From the NCBI RefSeq assembly GCF_014636935.1, contig NZ_BMES01000002.1, positions 911,421 through 975,420 of the forward strand: a stretch of DNA of 64,000 bases, read 5' to 3'. The position numbers and the translations under genes were made by a program. The notes beneath the pieces were generated by a model that saw nothing but the letters and a program-made list of their open reading frames with translations, made no database searches and had not been told where the DNA came from. The DNA is from Alsobacter metallidurans. Lineage in GTDB: Bacteria > Pseudomonadota > Alphaproteobacteria > Rhizobiales > Beijerinckiaceae. Of the stretch, positions 51,507 to 62,261 are shown piece by piece (position 1 is the first letter of the stretch; every line of letters begins with the position of its first letter).

Positions 51507-52757
51507 TCAGTGGAGGTTCGGCTGGGCGCCGGCGCCCGATTCGTCGATCAGCCGGCCGGTCGCGAAGCGGTCGAGCCGCAACAGCGTGGCGACCTCATGC
51601 GGCTCGTCGCGCGCGATCAGGTGCGCGAAGCAAAAACCTGAGGCCGGGGTCGCCTTGAACCCGCCATAGCACCAGCCGCAGTTGAGGTAGAGGCCCTGCA
51701 CGGGCGTGTGGTCGATGATGGGCGAGCCGTCCATGGTCATGTCCATGATCCCGCCCCACTGCCGCAGCGTGCGCAGGCGGCCGAGGCCGGGCCACATGGC
51801 CATGCCGGCCTCCATGACGTGTTCCACGGTCGGCAGGTTCCCGCGCTGGGCGTAGGAGTTGTACATGTCGATGTCGCCGCCGAACACGAGCCCGCCCTTG
51901 TCGGACTGGCTGATGTAGAAGTGCCCGACCCCGAATGTGATTACACAGTCGATCAGCGGCTTCACCCCCTCCGACACGAAGGCCTGCAGCACGTGGCTCT
52001 CGATCGGCAACCGCAGGCCCGCCATGGCTGCTACGCGCGATGAATTTCCTGCCGCCGCGAGCGCAACCTTCTTGGCCCGGATGGGGCCGCGCGTGGTGTC
52101 GACGCCCGTGACCCGGCCGTTCTGGACCGTGATCCCCGTCACTTCGCAGTTCTGGATGATGTCGACGCCGCGCTGGTCGGCCGCGCGGGCGTAACCCCAC
52201 GCCACGGCGTCGTGCCGCACCGTGCCGCCGCGCCGCTGCAAAAGCCCGCCCTGGATCGGGAAGCGCCCATTGTCGAAATCCAGAAACGGCGCCATGGCGC
52301 GCACCTGCTCGCGGTCGAGCAGTTCGCCGTCCACCCCGGCGAGCCGCATGGCGTTGCCGCGCCGCGCATAGGCGTCACGCTGGCCGTCCGAGTGGTAGAG
52401 GTTCAGCACGCCGCGCTGGCTCACCATGGCGTTGAAGTTGATGTCCTGCTCCAGCCCCTCCCAGAGCTTCAGCGACAGCTCGTAGAACGGCGTGTTGCCG
52501 GGCAGGAGGTAGTTGGAGCGGATGATGGTGGTGTTGCGCCCGACATTGCCGGAGCCGACATAGCCCTTCTCGACCACCGCCACGTTGGTGATCCCGTGCC
52601 GGCTGGCGAGATAATGCGCGGTTGCGAGGCCATGACCGCCGCCGCCCACGATCACAACGTCGTACTCGGCTTTCGGCGCCGCGTCCCGCCACGCCGGCGC
52701 CCAACCGCGATTGCCCTTCAAGGCCTGCGCGGCCAGGGAGAAGATCGAGTAGCGCAT
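51507..52757 (-). CDS. soxB: Sarcosine oxidase beta subunit
   Basis: 416 residues, family-typical; the start at 52757 (MRYSIFSLAAQALKGNRGW) is the usual SoxB N-terminus, though no good ribosome site is seen. FAD motif DVVIVGGGGHGLATAHYLA, then GYVGSGNVGRNTTIIRSNYL and DGSPIIDHTPVQGLYLNCGW. It carries the active-site flavin for sarcosine oxidation. Gene order soxB-D-A-G is standard, but glyA and a formyl-THF gene, often beside sox, are absent. The 114-nt gap before it may hold a separate weak promoter. Confidence 0.95.
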   Translation of the reverse strand: MRYSIFSLAAQALKGNRGWAPAWRDAAPKAEYDVVIVGGGGHGLATAHYLASRHGITNVAVVEKGYVGSGNVGRNTTIIRSNYLLPGNTPFYELSLKLWEGLEQDINFNAMVSQRGVLNLYHSDGQRDAYARRGNAMRLAGVDGELLDREQVRAMAPFLDFDNGRFPIQGGLLQRRGGTVRHDAVAWGYARAADQRGVDIIQNCEVTGITVQNGRVTGVDTTRGPIRAKKVALAAAGNSSRVAAMAGLRLPIESHVLQAFVSEGVKPLIDCVITFGVGHFYISQSDKGGLVFGGDIDMYNSYAQRGNLPTVEHVMEAGMAMWPGLGRLRTLRQWGGIMDMTMDGSPIIDHTPVQGLYLNCGWCYGGFKATPASGFCFAHLIARDEPHEVATLLRLDRFATGRLIDESGAGAQPNLH

Positions 52758-52871
52758 GCGCGGAGGGTCCGGGTGCGGGAGCTTGGAGGAACAGACTGCC
52801 GAACCTAGCACAGCCGACATCGTCGCCAACGACTTGTGCTTGGCCAGCGGCGACGAGCGGTGGATGACGGC

Positions 52872-54227
52872 TCAGCGCCCCACGCGCAGCAGGCTGACGA
52901 GTCCGCCCGCCAGCGCCAGCGCGGCGCCGATCGCCAAACCGATCCGCGGCGCGGTCTCGGCCGCCGCTACCGTAAACAGCAGCCCCATGATCACCGCGCC
53001 GCTCGTCTGGCCGACGAGGCGCGCGGTGCCCTGCATACCGCCCGCCGCGCCCGCGCGTTCGCGCGGGGCGGACAGGAGCATGTTGCGGTTGTTGGGCGTC
53101 TGGAAGAACCCGAAGCCGAGGCCGCACAGCACCGTGAACGGGATCAACGCCATGAGGTGCCCCTGCAGCGGCCAGATCGAGACCAGCAGGAGGCCAACGC
53201 TCAGGCACGCGCCTCCGACCGCGCACAACCATGCCGTGGAGACGCGATTGGACATCCGGGCCGACAACGGCGCCGCAACCGCGACGGCCAGCGGCCAGGG
53301 CGTCATGTAAAGGCCGGTCATGAAGGCGTTTTGCCCGAGGCCGTGCTGCAGGTAGAAGGGCAGCGCCACATAGCTCACCATCTGGGCCGTGAAGCAGCAG
53401 ACGGAGGCGATCACCGAGATCCGGAACGGCCCGCCGCGCAACAGATCCAGCGGGATCAGCGGGGCTTCGCGCGGCATCTCGCGGCGGATCAGCACCACGA
53501 GGCTGATCGCCGCAACCACGATCAGCAGCGCCGCAAGGCCCGGCCGGCTCGTGATGAGGTCGACGCCGATCACCAGCGGCCCGAACACGGCGGCGTTCAG
53601 CGCCACGCTGACGAAGTCGAGCGAGCGGCCCGTGCCCTTCGTTTCCGGCAAGGCGCGTGACGCCAGCAGCACAACGATCCCCACCGGGATGTTGACCGCA
53701 AAGAGCCATGGCCAGCTTGCGACGGACAGGATGGCGGCGCCGATGGCCGGCCCCGCGGCCGAGGCCAAAGCCACCACCAACGCGTTCCAGCCGAGCGCAG
53801 AACCGAGCAGGCGGTGCGGATAGGTGAAGCGCAGCAGCGCGGCCATCAAGGCCATGATGGGCGCGCTGCCCAGCCCCTGCAGAAACCGCGCCGCCACGAG
53901 CCAGGGCAGCGACGGCGCGAACGTGCACAGCGCCGATGCGGCCGTGAACAGCACCACGCCGGCCACGAACACGACGCGGTAGCCGAGGCTCTCGCCGAGC
54001 GCCGCACAGGGCAGCAACGCCATCACGAGCGCCAGCTGGTAGCCGCTGACCACCCAGATCGCATCCGCCGGGCTCACCTGCAGCACGGACGCGATGGTGG
54101 GCAGCGCCACGTTGGCGATGGCCCCGTCCAGCACAGCCAGCACGATGGCGGCCATCAGGGCGCCGACCGCATAGATGCGCCGCGGCTGCGGAAGGCCGTC
54201 CGTGTCCGCGGCGGGAGGAGCGTTCAT
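52872..54227 (-). CDS. MFS transporter, DHA2-like efflux family
   Basis: 451 residues with 12 to 14 membrane segments. MFS/DHA2 features: LAVLDGAIANVALPTIASVL in helix 1, the loop motif GESLGYRVVFVAG, RFLQGLGSAPIMALMAALLR and WPWLFAVNIPVGIVV. This group exports drugs or metabolites by proton antiport. It lies 13 nt after the DppC-like gene in the same direction, so it may export a by-product of the pathway supplied by that importer. Confidence 0.88.
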   Translation of the reverse strand: MNAPPAADTDGLPQPRRIYAVGALMAAIVLAVLDGAIANVALPTIASVLQVSPADAIWVVSGYQLALVMALLPCAALGESLGYRVVFVAGVVLFTAASALCTFAPSLPWLVAARFLQGLGSAPIMALMAALLRFTYPHRLLGSALGWNALVVALASAAGPAIGAAILSVASWPWLFAVNIPVGIVVLLASRALPETKGTGRSLDFVSVALNAAVFGPLVIGVDLITSRPGLAALLIVVAAISLVVLIRREMPREAPLIPLDLLRGGPFRISVIASVCCFTAQMVSYVALPFYLQHGLGQNAFMTGLYMTPWPLAVAVAAPLSARMSNRVSTAWLCAVGGACLSVGLLLVSIWPLQGHLMALIPFTVLCGLGFGFFQTPNNRNMLLSAPRERAGAAGGMQGTARLVGQTSGAVIMGLLFTVAAAETAPRIGLAIGAALALAGGLVSLLRVGR

Positions 54228-54240
54228 GCGGTGCGCCCGC

Positions 54241-55134
54241 TCACCGCGAACGCGGGTCGAGCGCGTCGCGCAGGCCGTCGCCCAGGAGGTTGAAGGACAG
54301 CACGGTGGCGAAGATCGCGATGCCGGGCCACAGCGCCATCCAGGGCGCGTTGCCCAGAAAGCGCTGGGCGCTGTTCAGCATCGAGCCCCAGGACGGCGCC
54401 GGCGGCTGCAGCCCGAGGCCGAGAAACGACATGCTGGCCTCCGCGATGATCGCGGACGCGATCGTGAGGGTCGCCTGCACCATGAGCTGCGGCAGGATGT
54501 TGGGCAGGATGTGCCGCACCGCGATGCGCCATTGCGGGTTTCCGACCGCGCTGGCGGCCTCGATGTAGTCCTCCGCCTTGATGGACAGCACCTGCCCGCG
54601 CGTCAGCCGGATGAACAGCGGCGTCGCCGTGATGCCGATCGCCAGCATGGCGTTGAACAGGCTGGGGCCGAAGAACGCCGCGAACGCGATGGCGAGGATC
54701 AGGAACGGGCAGGCCAGCATGGCGTCCGTGAAGCGGCTAATCAGCCCGTCGACGAGCCCGCCCAGGAAACCTGCCGCCAGCCCGAGCGGCACGCCGATCG
54801 CCATCGCGATGCCGACGGAGGTCAGCCCCGCCATCAGGGACGCGCGCGCGCCCCAGATGATGCGCGACAGCAGGTCCCTCCCCGCCTCGTCGGTGCCCAG
54901 CCAATGCGCGGCCGACGGCGCCTTGCGGACCGCCGTCCAGCTCTGCGCGATGGGATCGTAGGGCGCGAGCAGCGGCGCGAAGGCAGCCACGAACACCACC
55001 AGGAGCACCACCGCGAGGCCGACCAGCGCGCTCTTTCGCCGGGCGAGACGACGCCAGAGCCGGCTCTGGAACAGGCCGGCCCGTGCAGCCGGCGGCGCAG
55101 AGGCCGGTGTCGCGAAGGTTTGCGAGGTCGCCAC
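54241..55134 (-). CDS. Peptide ABC transporter permease (DppC/GsiD-like)
   Basis: 297 residues from a GTG at 55134, two nt after the stop of the other permease, with GGAG before it; the longer frame is an artefact. DppC signatures: LLAPYDPIAQSWTAVRKAPS, HWLGTDEAGRDLLSRIIWGA, EAA loop AEDYIEAASAVGNPQWRIAV and SFLGLGLQPPAPSWGSML. Second of two Dpp-type systems in the window and not a recent duplicate of the first. Confidence 0.9.
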   Translation of the reverse strand: MATSQTFATPASAPPAARAGLFQSRLWRRLARRKSALVGLAVVLLVVFVAAFAPLLAPYDPIAQSWTAVRKAPSAAHWLGTDEAGRDLLSRIIWGARASLMAGLTSVGIAMAIGVPLGLAAGFLGGLVDGLISRFTDAMLACPFLILAIAFAAFFGPSLFNAMLAIGITATPLFIRLTRGQVLSIKAEDYIEAASAVGNPQWRIAVRHILPNILPQLMVQATLTIASAIIAEASMSFLGLGLQPPAPSWGSMLNSAQRFLGNAPWMALWPGIAIFATVLSFNLLGDGLRDALDPRSR

Positions 55135-55136
55135 CG

Positions 55137-56078
55137 TCAGCTCCTCAAACGCGGGTTGACCAGGATGTAGCCGATGTCGGCGAGCAGGTTCAGCGTGATG
55201 TAGAACAGCGACGTAACCAGCACGACGCCCTGCACCACCGGGTAGTCGCGGGTGAAAACGGCGTCGACGATCAGCTTGCCGAAGCCCGGGATCGTGAAGA
55301 TCTGCTCGGTCAGCACCGCGCCCGAAAGAAGCGCGCCAAACTCCAGCGCGCCCAGCGTGATGATCGGCGTCAGGGCGTTGCGCATGGCGTGCTTGAACAC
55401 CACCACCCATTCGCTGAGGCCCTTGGCGCGGGCGGTGCGGACGTAGTCGCTCTCCAGCGCCTGCAGCATGGCGCTGCGGGTGTGGCGCATGATGACGCCC
55501 GCGATGGCTGTGCCGAGCACGAAGGCCGGCATGATCGTGGTGGCGAGGTTCATGCGCCAGTCCTCCCACGGGCTGACGAAGCCTGAGGCCGGCAGCCAAT
55601 TGAGGTGCACGGAAAAGAACAGGATCAGCATGATGCCGAGCCAGAAGTTCGGCACCGAGATGCCGGCCAGCGACACGATGTTGGCGGCGTAGTCGACAGG
55701 CGTGTTCTGCCTCAGCGCCGAGATCACCCCGCCCGCGATGCCCAGCACGAGCGCCACGATGATGCCCATCACGGCGAGCTGCAGCGTCACCGGCAGCTTC
55801 AGCAGGATGAGGGCGAGCACCGGCCGGTTGTGGCGCATGGACTCGCCGAGGTCGCCCGTGAGCACGCCTTTCACCCAGTACAGGTACTGGACCACGATGG
55901 GCTGATCGAGATGGTACTGCGCCCGGATGGCCGCGAGCGTCGCCTCGTCGGGGTTCTCGCCCGCCAGCACGAGGGCCGGATCGCCCGGCAGCATGTGCTG
56001 CAGCGAGAAGATGATCAGCGACAGGATCACGATGGTGGGGACCAGCTGCAACAGCCGGCGCAGGAGAAGGGATCCCAT
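55137..56078 (-). CDS. Peptide ABC transporter permease (DppB/GsiC-like)
   Basis: 313 residues. MGSLLLRRLLQLVPTIVILS, HMLPGDPALVLAGENPDEAT, YLYWVKGVLTGDLGESMRHN and the EAA loop ESDYVRTARAKGLSEWVVVF are typical. Six membrane helices. Starts three nt after the ATPase stop. Confidence 0.92.
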   Translation of the reverse strand: MGSLLLRRLLQLVPTIVILSLIIFSLQHMLPGDPALVLAGENPDEATLAAIRAQYHLDQPIVVQYLYWVKGVLTGDLGESMRHNRPVLALILLKLPVTLQLAVMGIIVALVLGIAGGVISALRQNTPVDYAANIVSLAGISVPNFWLGIMLILFFSVHLNWLPASGFVSPWEDWRMNLATTIMPAFVLGTAIAGVIMRHTRSAMLQALESDYVRTARAKGLSEWVVVFKHAMRNALTPIITLGALEFGALLSGAVLTEQIFTIPGFGKLIVDAVFTRDYPVVQGVVLVTSLFYITLNLLADIGYILVNPRLRS

Positions 56079-56081
56079 CCG

Positions 56082-57214
<1,133 letters not shown>

Positions 57215-57218
<4 letters not shown>

Positions 57219-58255
57219 GGGACCAGGGTCTCCAGCGGCGCGCGCCAGCAACGGCTGAAATGGCCCGCGGTGATTTCGGCGAGCGCCGGCGTCTCGGCGC
57301 ATTTCTCGATGCGGAACGGGCAGCGCGCCTGGAAGCGGCAGCCGGACGGCGGCTCGGCCATGTCCGGCACCGTGCCGGTGATGGCGACCAGGCGGTCGCG
57401 CTTCTCGTCGAGGCGCGGCAGCGAGCCGAGAAGGCCCACCGTGTAGGGGTGCTGCGGAAAGGTGAAGAGGTCCTCCACCGAGCACTGCTCCACCACCTGC
57501 CCGGCATACATCACGATCACGTCGTCGCTGGCTTCCGCCACCACGCCGAGGTCGTGCGTGATCAGGATGATGGCCGCGCCCGTCTTGCCCTGTAGCTCGC
57601 GCATCAGGTCCAGAACCTGCGCCTGAATGGTGACGTCCAGCGCCGTGGTGGGCTCGTCGGCGATCAGCAGCTCGGGGTCGCAGGCGAGCGCCATTGCGAT
57701 CATCACCCGCTGGCGCATGCCGCCCGACAGGTTGTGCGGATATTGCGCATAGCGCTGCTCGGGCGACGGGATGCGCACGAGGCGCAGCATCGCGATCCCG
57801 TGCTCGGTCGCCTGCGCCTTGGTGAAGGGCCGGTGGCGGAGGATCACCTCGTTGATCTGCTCGCCGACCGTGTAGGACGGGTTCAGCGAGGTCATCGGCT
57901 CCTGGAAGATCATCGCCATCCGGTCGCCGCGCAGGTCGCGCATGGCGCTTTTGGGCTCGGCGAGGAGTTCTCGGCCCTCAAACGCGACCGACCCGCTGAT
58001 CCGGGCCGAATGCTCTGGCAGCAGCCGCATGATCGCCAGCGAGGTGACGCTCTTGCCGCTGCCGGACTCGCCCACGATGGCGAGCGTGCGGCCCTTCCGC
58101 ACCGTGAAGCTGACGCCGTCCACGGCCGTGACGGTTCGCCCGTCGTTCGAGAACGTGACGCGCAGGTCGCGGACGTCCAGAACTGTGGGCGCGCCCTCTC
58201 CGGCCCGCATGAGGCGGGTCGGAGAGGTCTCGGTCGGGGCTGTCGAGATGCTCAT
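57215..58255 (-). CDS. Peptide ABC transporter ATP-binding protein (DppD-like)
   Basis: 346 residues. Walker [10 protein letters not shown]-loop [10 protein letters not shown], signature [12 protein letters not shown], Walker [14 protein letters not shown]-loop ITHDLG and C-terminal [14 protein letters not shown]. First ATPase of the system, 16 nt after the binding-protein stop. Confidence 0.92.
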
Positions 58256-58271
58256 CGGCCGGGGCGCAACC

Positions 58272-59792
58272 TCAGTTCGTCCGCTTCACGCCGGAGAGGC
58301 GGATGATGCCGTCCGGGGCGGGCTTCATGCCGGTGATCTTGGCGTTGTGCGCGAAGATCCACTGCGAGTGGTAGAGGTACACGATCGGCAGGTCCTTCTG
58401 CAGGATCGCGTTGGCCTTGTCGTACTCGACCTTGCGGGCGTTGGCGTCGCCAATCGAGCGCGCCTTGGTGAGGATCCCGTCAAGATCCTTGTTGCAGTAC
58501 TTGGCGTCGTTGCCGGACGCGCCGCAGGCCAGCATCGGGGTGATGTTGAGGTCCGGATCGACGCGCCCGCTCCAGCCCACCAGATGCGCCTCGAACTTGC
58601 CCTGCCGGGCAATGTCGAGCAGCGTCATCAGCTCGGTCGGCTTGATCGTCATCGTGATGCCGGCCTCGGCCACCATGGCCTGCACGAGTTGCGCGACCTG
58701 CTGGCGCTCGGCGTCGGTAGGCACCAGCAACTCGAGGTTGACAGACTTCACGCCGGCCTCAGCCATTTTCTTTTTGGCGGCCGCGACGTCGCGCGGCGGC
58801 ACGGGGAACTTCTTGTCGTAATAGGGGCTCGTCGGCGGGAATGGCTGGTTGCCGATGCTGGCCTGCCCGTCGAACACGACATTGCTGATGGCCTCGCGGT
58901 CGATGGCCAAGCTAAAGGCCTGGCGGACCAGCTCCTTCTTGCCGGCGTCGAGGTCCGCGCCCTCGCCGTTGATGTCGAACGTGATGCCATAATAGCCCAG
59001 GCCAACCACGGGGACGACCGTGAAGCCCTTGTCGGCCTTCACGGCCTTCACGTCGGTGGCCGCCATGCGCTCGATCAGGTCGAGCTGGCCCGAGCGGAGG
59101 TTCAGGAGGCGAACGTTGGAGTCCGGCATCCCGCGATAGACTAGCCGGTCGAAGTGGAACTTGTCGGCCGCGTAGTATTGCGGAAACTTGTCCAGCACGA
59201 TGCGGTCCTGGGTGACGCGCTCCACGAACTTGTAGGGGCCGGAGCAGACCGGCGCGTCGGTGAACTTCTCGCCCAGCGCCTCACCCGCCTTGGGGCTGAT
59301 CATCATGCCGGCGCGGTCGCTCAGCGCCGCGAGCAGCGGAACGGACGGCTCCTTCAGGTTGATCTTCACGGTGAGCGGATCGACTACGTCGACCGACGAG
59401 ATCGCGCTGATCTCGGCCTTGCGGCGGGAGATCTTGATGGTGAGCTCGCGGTCGAGATTGTACTTGATCGCCGCCGCGTCGACCTTGGTGCCGTCGTGGA
59501 ACACGGCGTCGGGCCGCAGCTTCAGGGTGAGCGCCGTGCTGTCGGCGTTCCACTCCCAGCTTGCCGCCAGCATCGGGATGATCTGGCCGTTCTCGTCGAT
59601 GTCGACGATCTTGTCGCACAGCGACTGCAGCACGTGGCGGCCGACGAAGCTCCAGTTGGACACCGGATCCAGCGTGTCGGGATCATCCTGCAGGCCGATG
59701 CGCAGCGTGTTCTGCGCCGCCGCCGGGGCTACGGTGGCCGCTAGGACGCCCAGCGCCAGGCTGGCTGCGAGCGCGAGATAGATCGGTTTCAT
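58272..59792 (-). CDS. Family 5 ABC transporter substrate-binding protein (glutathione/peptide type)
   Basis: 506 residues from the ATG at 59792 (GAGAGGG upstream). Signal peptide MKPIYLALAASLALGVLAAT, ending APAAAQ. SBP_bac_5 features: LRIGLQDDPDTLDPVSNWSF, LKLRPDAVFHDGTKVDAAAI, APVCSGPYKFVERVTQDRIV and LVRQAFSLAIDREAISNVVF. Placed between gamma-glutamyltransferase and the transporter genes, it probably binds a gamma-glutamyl peptide or glutathione-like compound; this is inference from context. Confidence 0.9.
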   Translation of the reverse strand: MKPIYLALAASLALGVLAATVAPAAAQNTLRIGLQDDPDTLDPVSNWSFVGRHVLQSLCDKIVDIDENGQIIPMLAASWEWNADSTALTLKLRPDAVFHDGTKVDAAAIKYNLDRELTIKISRRKAEISAISSVDVVDPLTVKINLKEPSVPLLAALSDRAGMMISPKAGEALGEKFTDAPVCSGPYKFVERVTQDRIVLDKFPQYYAADKFHFDRLVYRGMPDSNVRLLNLRSGQLDLIERMAATDVKAVKADKGFTVVPVVGLGYYGITFDINGEGADLDAGKKELVRQAFSLAIDREAISNVVFDGQASIGNQPFPPTSPYYDKKFPVPPRDVAAAKKKMAEAGVKSVNLELLVPTDAERQQVAQLVQAMVAEAGITMTIKPTELMTLLDIARQGKFEAHLVGWSGRVDPDLNITPMLACGASGNDAKYCNKDLDGILTKARSIGDANARKVEYDKANAILQKDLPIVYLYHSQWIFAHNAKITGMKPAPDGIIRLSGVKRTN

Positions 59793-59830
59793 CGACGTCC
59801 CTCTCCTGTTGTGCTTGTTCTTCATGAGCG

Positions 59831-61663
59831 TCATCGCGCGACCGCATAGCCTTGCACGCCGCGCGGGTTCGCGCCCGCTTTCACGAGTTGCACGTCGCCG
59901 TCCATCTCGCGCGCAACGGCGGCGAGCCGGCCCTCGGACCATGGATCGTTGAGCGTAATCGTGTGGCCTCGCCGGGCGAGATCGTCCTGCACGTGCTGCG
60001 CATAACGCGATTCCAGCGTCAGCGAGCCGAGGCTTGTTTCGCGCGGCCAGAACGAGCTTGGCAGATGGTCGGTGTGGAACGAGGGGGCGTCGATCGCCTC
60101 CTGCAGGTTCATGCCGCCGTGGATGTGGCGCAGCAGCATGATGAGCTGCCACTGGTCCTGCTGGTCGCCGCCCGGCGTGCCGAACGCCATATAGGGCTTG
60201 CCGTCGCGATAGGCCGTCGACGGCGTCAGCGTGGTGCGGGGGCGGGTGGAGGGCTTCAGGGAGGAGTTGAGCCCCTCCTCCAGCCAGAACATTTGGCCGC
60301 GTGTCGTCAGGCTGAAGCCGAGGCCCGGGATCACCGGGCTCGACTGGAACCAGCCGCCGGACGGCGTCGCCGACACCATGTTGCCCCAGCAGTCCACGGC
60401 GCTCACCTGCACGGTGTCGCCGCGCTGCGCGCCTTCGGGCGTCAAGGCGGCCTCGCCCTGGCGGTCGATCGCTGGCGCGACCTGCCGGGCGACGGTGGGC
60501 TCGCCGCCGCCGACGCCAGGCTGCGGGATCGTCCCGACCGGCCGCAGGGGCGGCAGGATCGGCGCTCGGCCGTCGGGCGAGCCGGGGCGGAACTCCATCG
60601 AAGCTTCTGCGCCGATCAGCGCGCGGCGCTGGTCCGCATAGGGAGAGGACAACAGGGCGTCGAGCGGCACGTCCGGGCTGTCGCCATACCAGCATTCCCG
60701 GTCCGCCATGGCGAGCTTGGCGGTTTCGGCCACGAGATGCACGAAGTCCGGGCCGTTGGGGTCGAGCCGGTCGACGTCCGTCCCTTTCAGGATTTGCAAC
60801 ATCTGCAGCAGCACGGGGCCTTGCGACCAGGCTCCGCACTTGAAGATCTCGTAGTCTCCATACGCGACCGACACGGGCTTCTCGACCTGAGGCGCGTATT
60901 CCGCCATGTCCTGGGCGGTGATCAGGCCCTTGTGCCGCCGGCCGGAGACGTCCCACACCTCCTGAGTGGCGCAGAACTGCTCGATCTTCTCCGCGATCGG
61001 GCCGCGATACCAGAAATCCAGCGCAGCCTGAATGCGCGCCTCGCGGTTCCCCGCGCCTCGCGTCTGCTCCAGGATCTCGCCATACATCGCGGCGATGTGC
61101 GGGTTGCGGAACAGCCGCCCGGTCTGCGGGGCGACCCCGCCCGGCAGGTAGATCTCGGCCGAGCTCGGCCAATGCGTGGTAAAGAGCTCGCGCATCTGCG
61201 CAATCGTATTGGCGATCCGCGGCACCAGCGGGTGACCGGTGCGGGCGTAGGAGATCGCCGGCGCGAGCACGTCCTCGAGGTCAGCGGTCCCGTAGTCGCG
61301 CAGCAGCGTCAGCCACGCGCCGAACGCGCCCGGGATGCAGGCCGGCAGGAGGCCGGTGCCCGGAATGATGTCGAGCCCGAGCGAACGGAAATGCGCCACG
61401 GTGGCGGCCGCCGGCGACGGCCCCTGCCCGCTGATCACGATCGGTGCGTCCGCGCCCGCCGGCGTCACAATGATGGGCACTTCCCCGCCTGGCCCGTTCA
61501 GGTGCGGCTCCACCACCTGCAGCACGAAGCCGGCCGCCACGGCCGCGTCGAACGCCGTGTGGCCCTTCTCGAGAACCGCCATGCCGACCGTGGCGGCGAG
61601 CCAATGGGTCGACGAGACAGCCCCGAAGGTGCCCCGCAATTCAGGTCGGGTCGTGAACGTCAT
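59831..61663 (-). CDS. ggt: Gamma-glutamyltransferase-family (Ntn) hydrolase
   Basis: 610 residues from the ATG at 61663 (GGAAGA upstream). Large-subunit features: STHWLAATVGMAVLEKGHTA, AAGFVLQVVEPHLNGPGGEV and DLEDVLAPAISYARTGHPLV. The predicted autocleavage nucleophile is Thr417 in RGDTVQVSAVDCWGNMVSAT, and FGTPGGDQQDQWQLIM matches the late small-subunit motif. There is no signal peptide, so it should act in the cytoplasm on imported substrate, unlike the periplasmic E. coli enzyme. First gene of the long minus-strand run. Confidence 0.9.
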   Translation of the reverse strand: MTFTTRPELRGTFGAVSSTHWLAATVGMAVLEKGHTAFDAAVAAGFVLQVVEPHLNGPGGEVPIIVTPAGADAPIVISGQGPSPAAATVAHFRSLGLDIIPGTGLLPACIPGAFGAWLTLLRDYGTADLEDVLAPAISYARTGHPLVPRIANTIAQMRELFTTHWPSSAEIYLPGGVAPQTGRLFRNPHIAAMYGEILEQTRGAGNREARIQAALDFWYRGPIAEKIEQFCATQEVWDVSGRRHKGLITAQDMAEYAPQVEKPVSVAYGDYEIFKCGAWSQGPVLLQMLQILKGTDVDRLDPNGPDFVHLVAETAKLAMADRECWYGDSPDVPLDALLSSPYADQRRALIGAEASMEFRPGSPDGRAPILPPLRPVGTIPQPGVGGGEPTVARQVAPAIDRQGEAALTPEGAQRGDTVQVSAVDCWGNMVSATPSGGWFQSSPVIPGLGFSLTTRGQMFWLEEGLNSSLKPSTRPRTTLTPSTAYRDGKPYMAFGTPGGDQQDQWQLIMLLRHIHGGMNLQEAIDAPSFHTDHLPSSFWPRETSLGSLTLESRYAQHVQDDLARRGHTITLNDPWSEGRLAAVAREMDGDVQLVKAGANPRGVQGYAVAR

Positions 61664-61709
61664 GGATCTTCCAAGTTGCTGAATGCGAAGACGTCTCTCG
61701 CAACCCATG

Positions 61710-61738
61710 CGTATTTCAACGGAGGGTGTCGAGGTCAA
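61710..61738 (-). promoter_or_regulatory. Candidate promoter for the ggt-ABC-MFS run
   Basis: On the minus strand, TTGACC (61738-61733), a 17-nt spacer and AATACG (61715-61710), 47 nt before the ggt start. The octamer GGGTTGCG occurs on both sides of it. Weak -10 element; visual call only. Confidence 0.3.
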
Positions 61739-61847
61739 TCGCTTTAGCGCAACCCAGACCAGCACGGCGCGATAATTACGCCTCTTGCGTGCACGGCTCC
61801 GGGCGTGTCGTCTACCGCCTCCCCGCACCGAAAGGCACGAACGCACG

Positions 61848-62237
61848 ATGACCAACGCCGACGAGGAAGCCGCCATCCGCGCCGTGATCGCCGCCATGCA
61901 GGACGCCTGGAATCGCGGCGATATGCCCGGCTACATGGAAGGCTTCGCCAATCCGGACGTCGTCTTCGTCTCGCGCGGCCGCATCCAGAAGGACTGGCAG
62001 GGCACGCTGGACCACTATGTGGCCGATTACGGCGGTTCCCCGGGCTCGCAGGGCCGCCTCGCCTTTTCCAACATCCGCATCGAGATGCTGGCGCCCGACG
62101 CCGCCCAATTGATCAGCGACTACGCGCTGGTGCGCCCGGCCGGCAACCAGACGGGCGTCAACACCCGCCTGATGCGCAAGCGCGAGGGCCGCTGGGTGAT
62201 CGCCCTCAACCACGTCTCCAACATCGAGAGCCGGTAA
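61848..62237 (+). CDS. NTF2/SnoaL-like DUF4440 protein
   Basis: 129 residues from the ATG at 61848. DUF4440/SgcJ pattern: EEAAIRAVIAAMQDAWNRGD, MEGFANPDVVFVSRGRIQKD, YALVRPAGNQTG and EGRWVIALNHVSNIE. A small cone-shaped fold used for ligand binding or simple isomerase and ketosteroid-type reactions; function unknown. Divergent from ggt and convergent with the haloacid dehalogenase gene. Confidence 0.85.
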   Translation: MTNADEEAAIRAVIAAMQDAWNRGDMPGYMEGFANPDVVFVSRGRIQKDWQGTLDHYVADYGGSPGSQGRLAFSNIRIEMLAPDAAQLISDYALVRPAGNQTGVNTRLMRKREGRWVIALNHVSNIESR

Positions 62238-62261
62238 GCGACCGCTCGGCAAGGCGCCGGC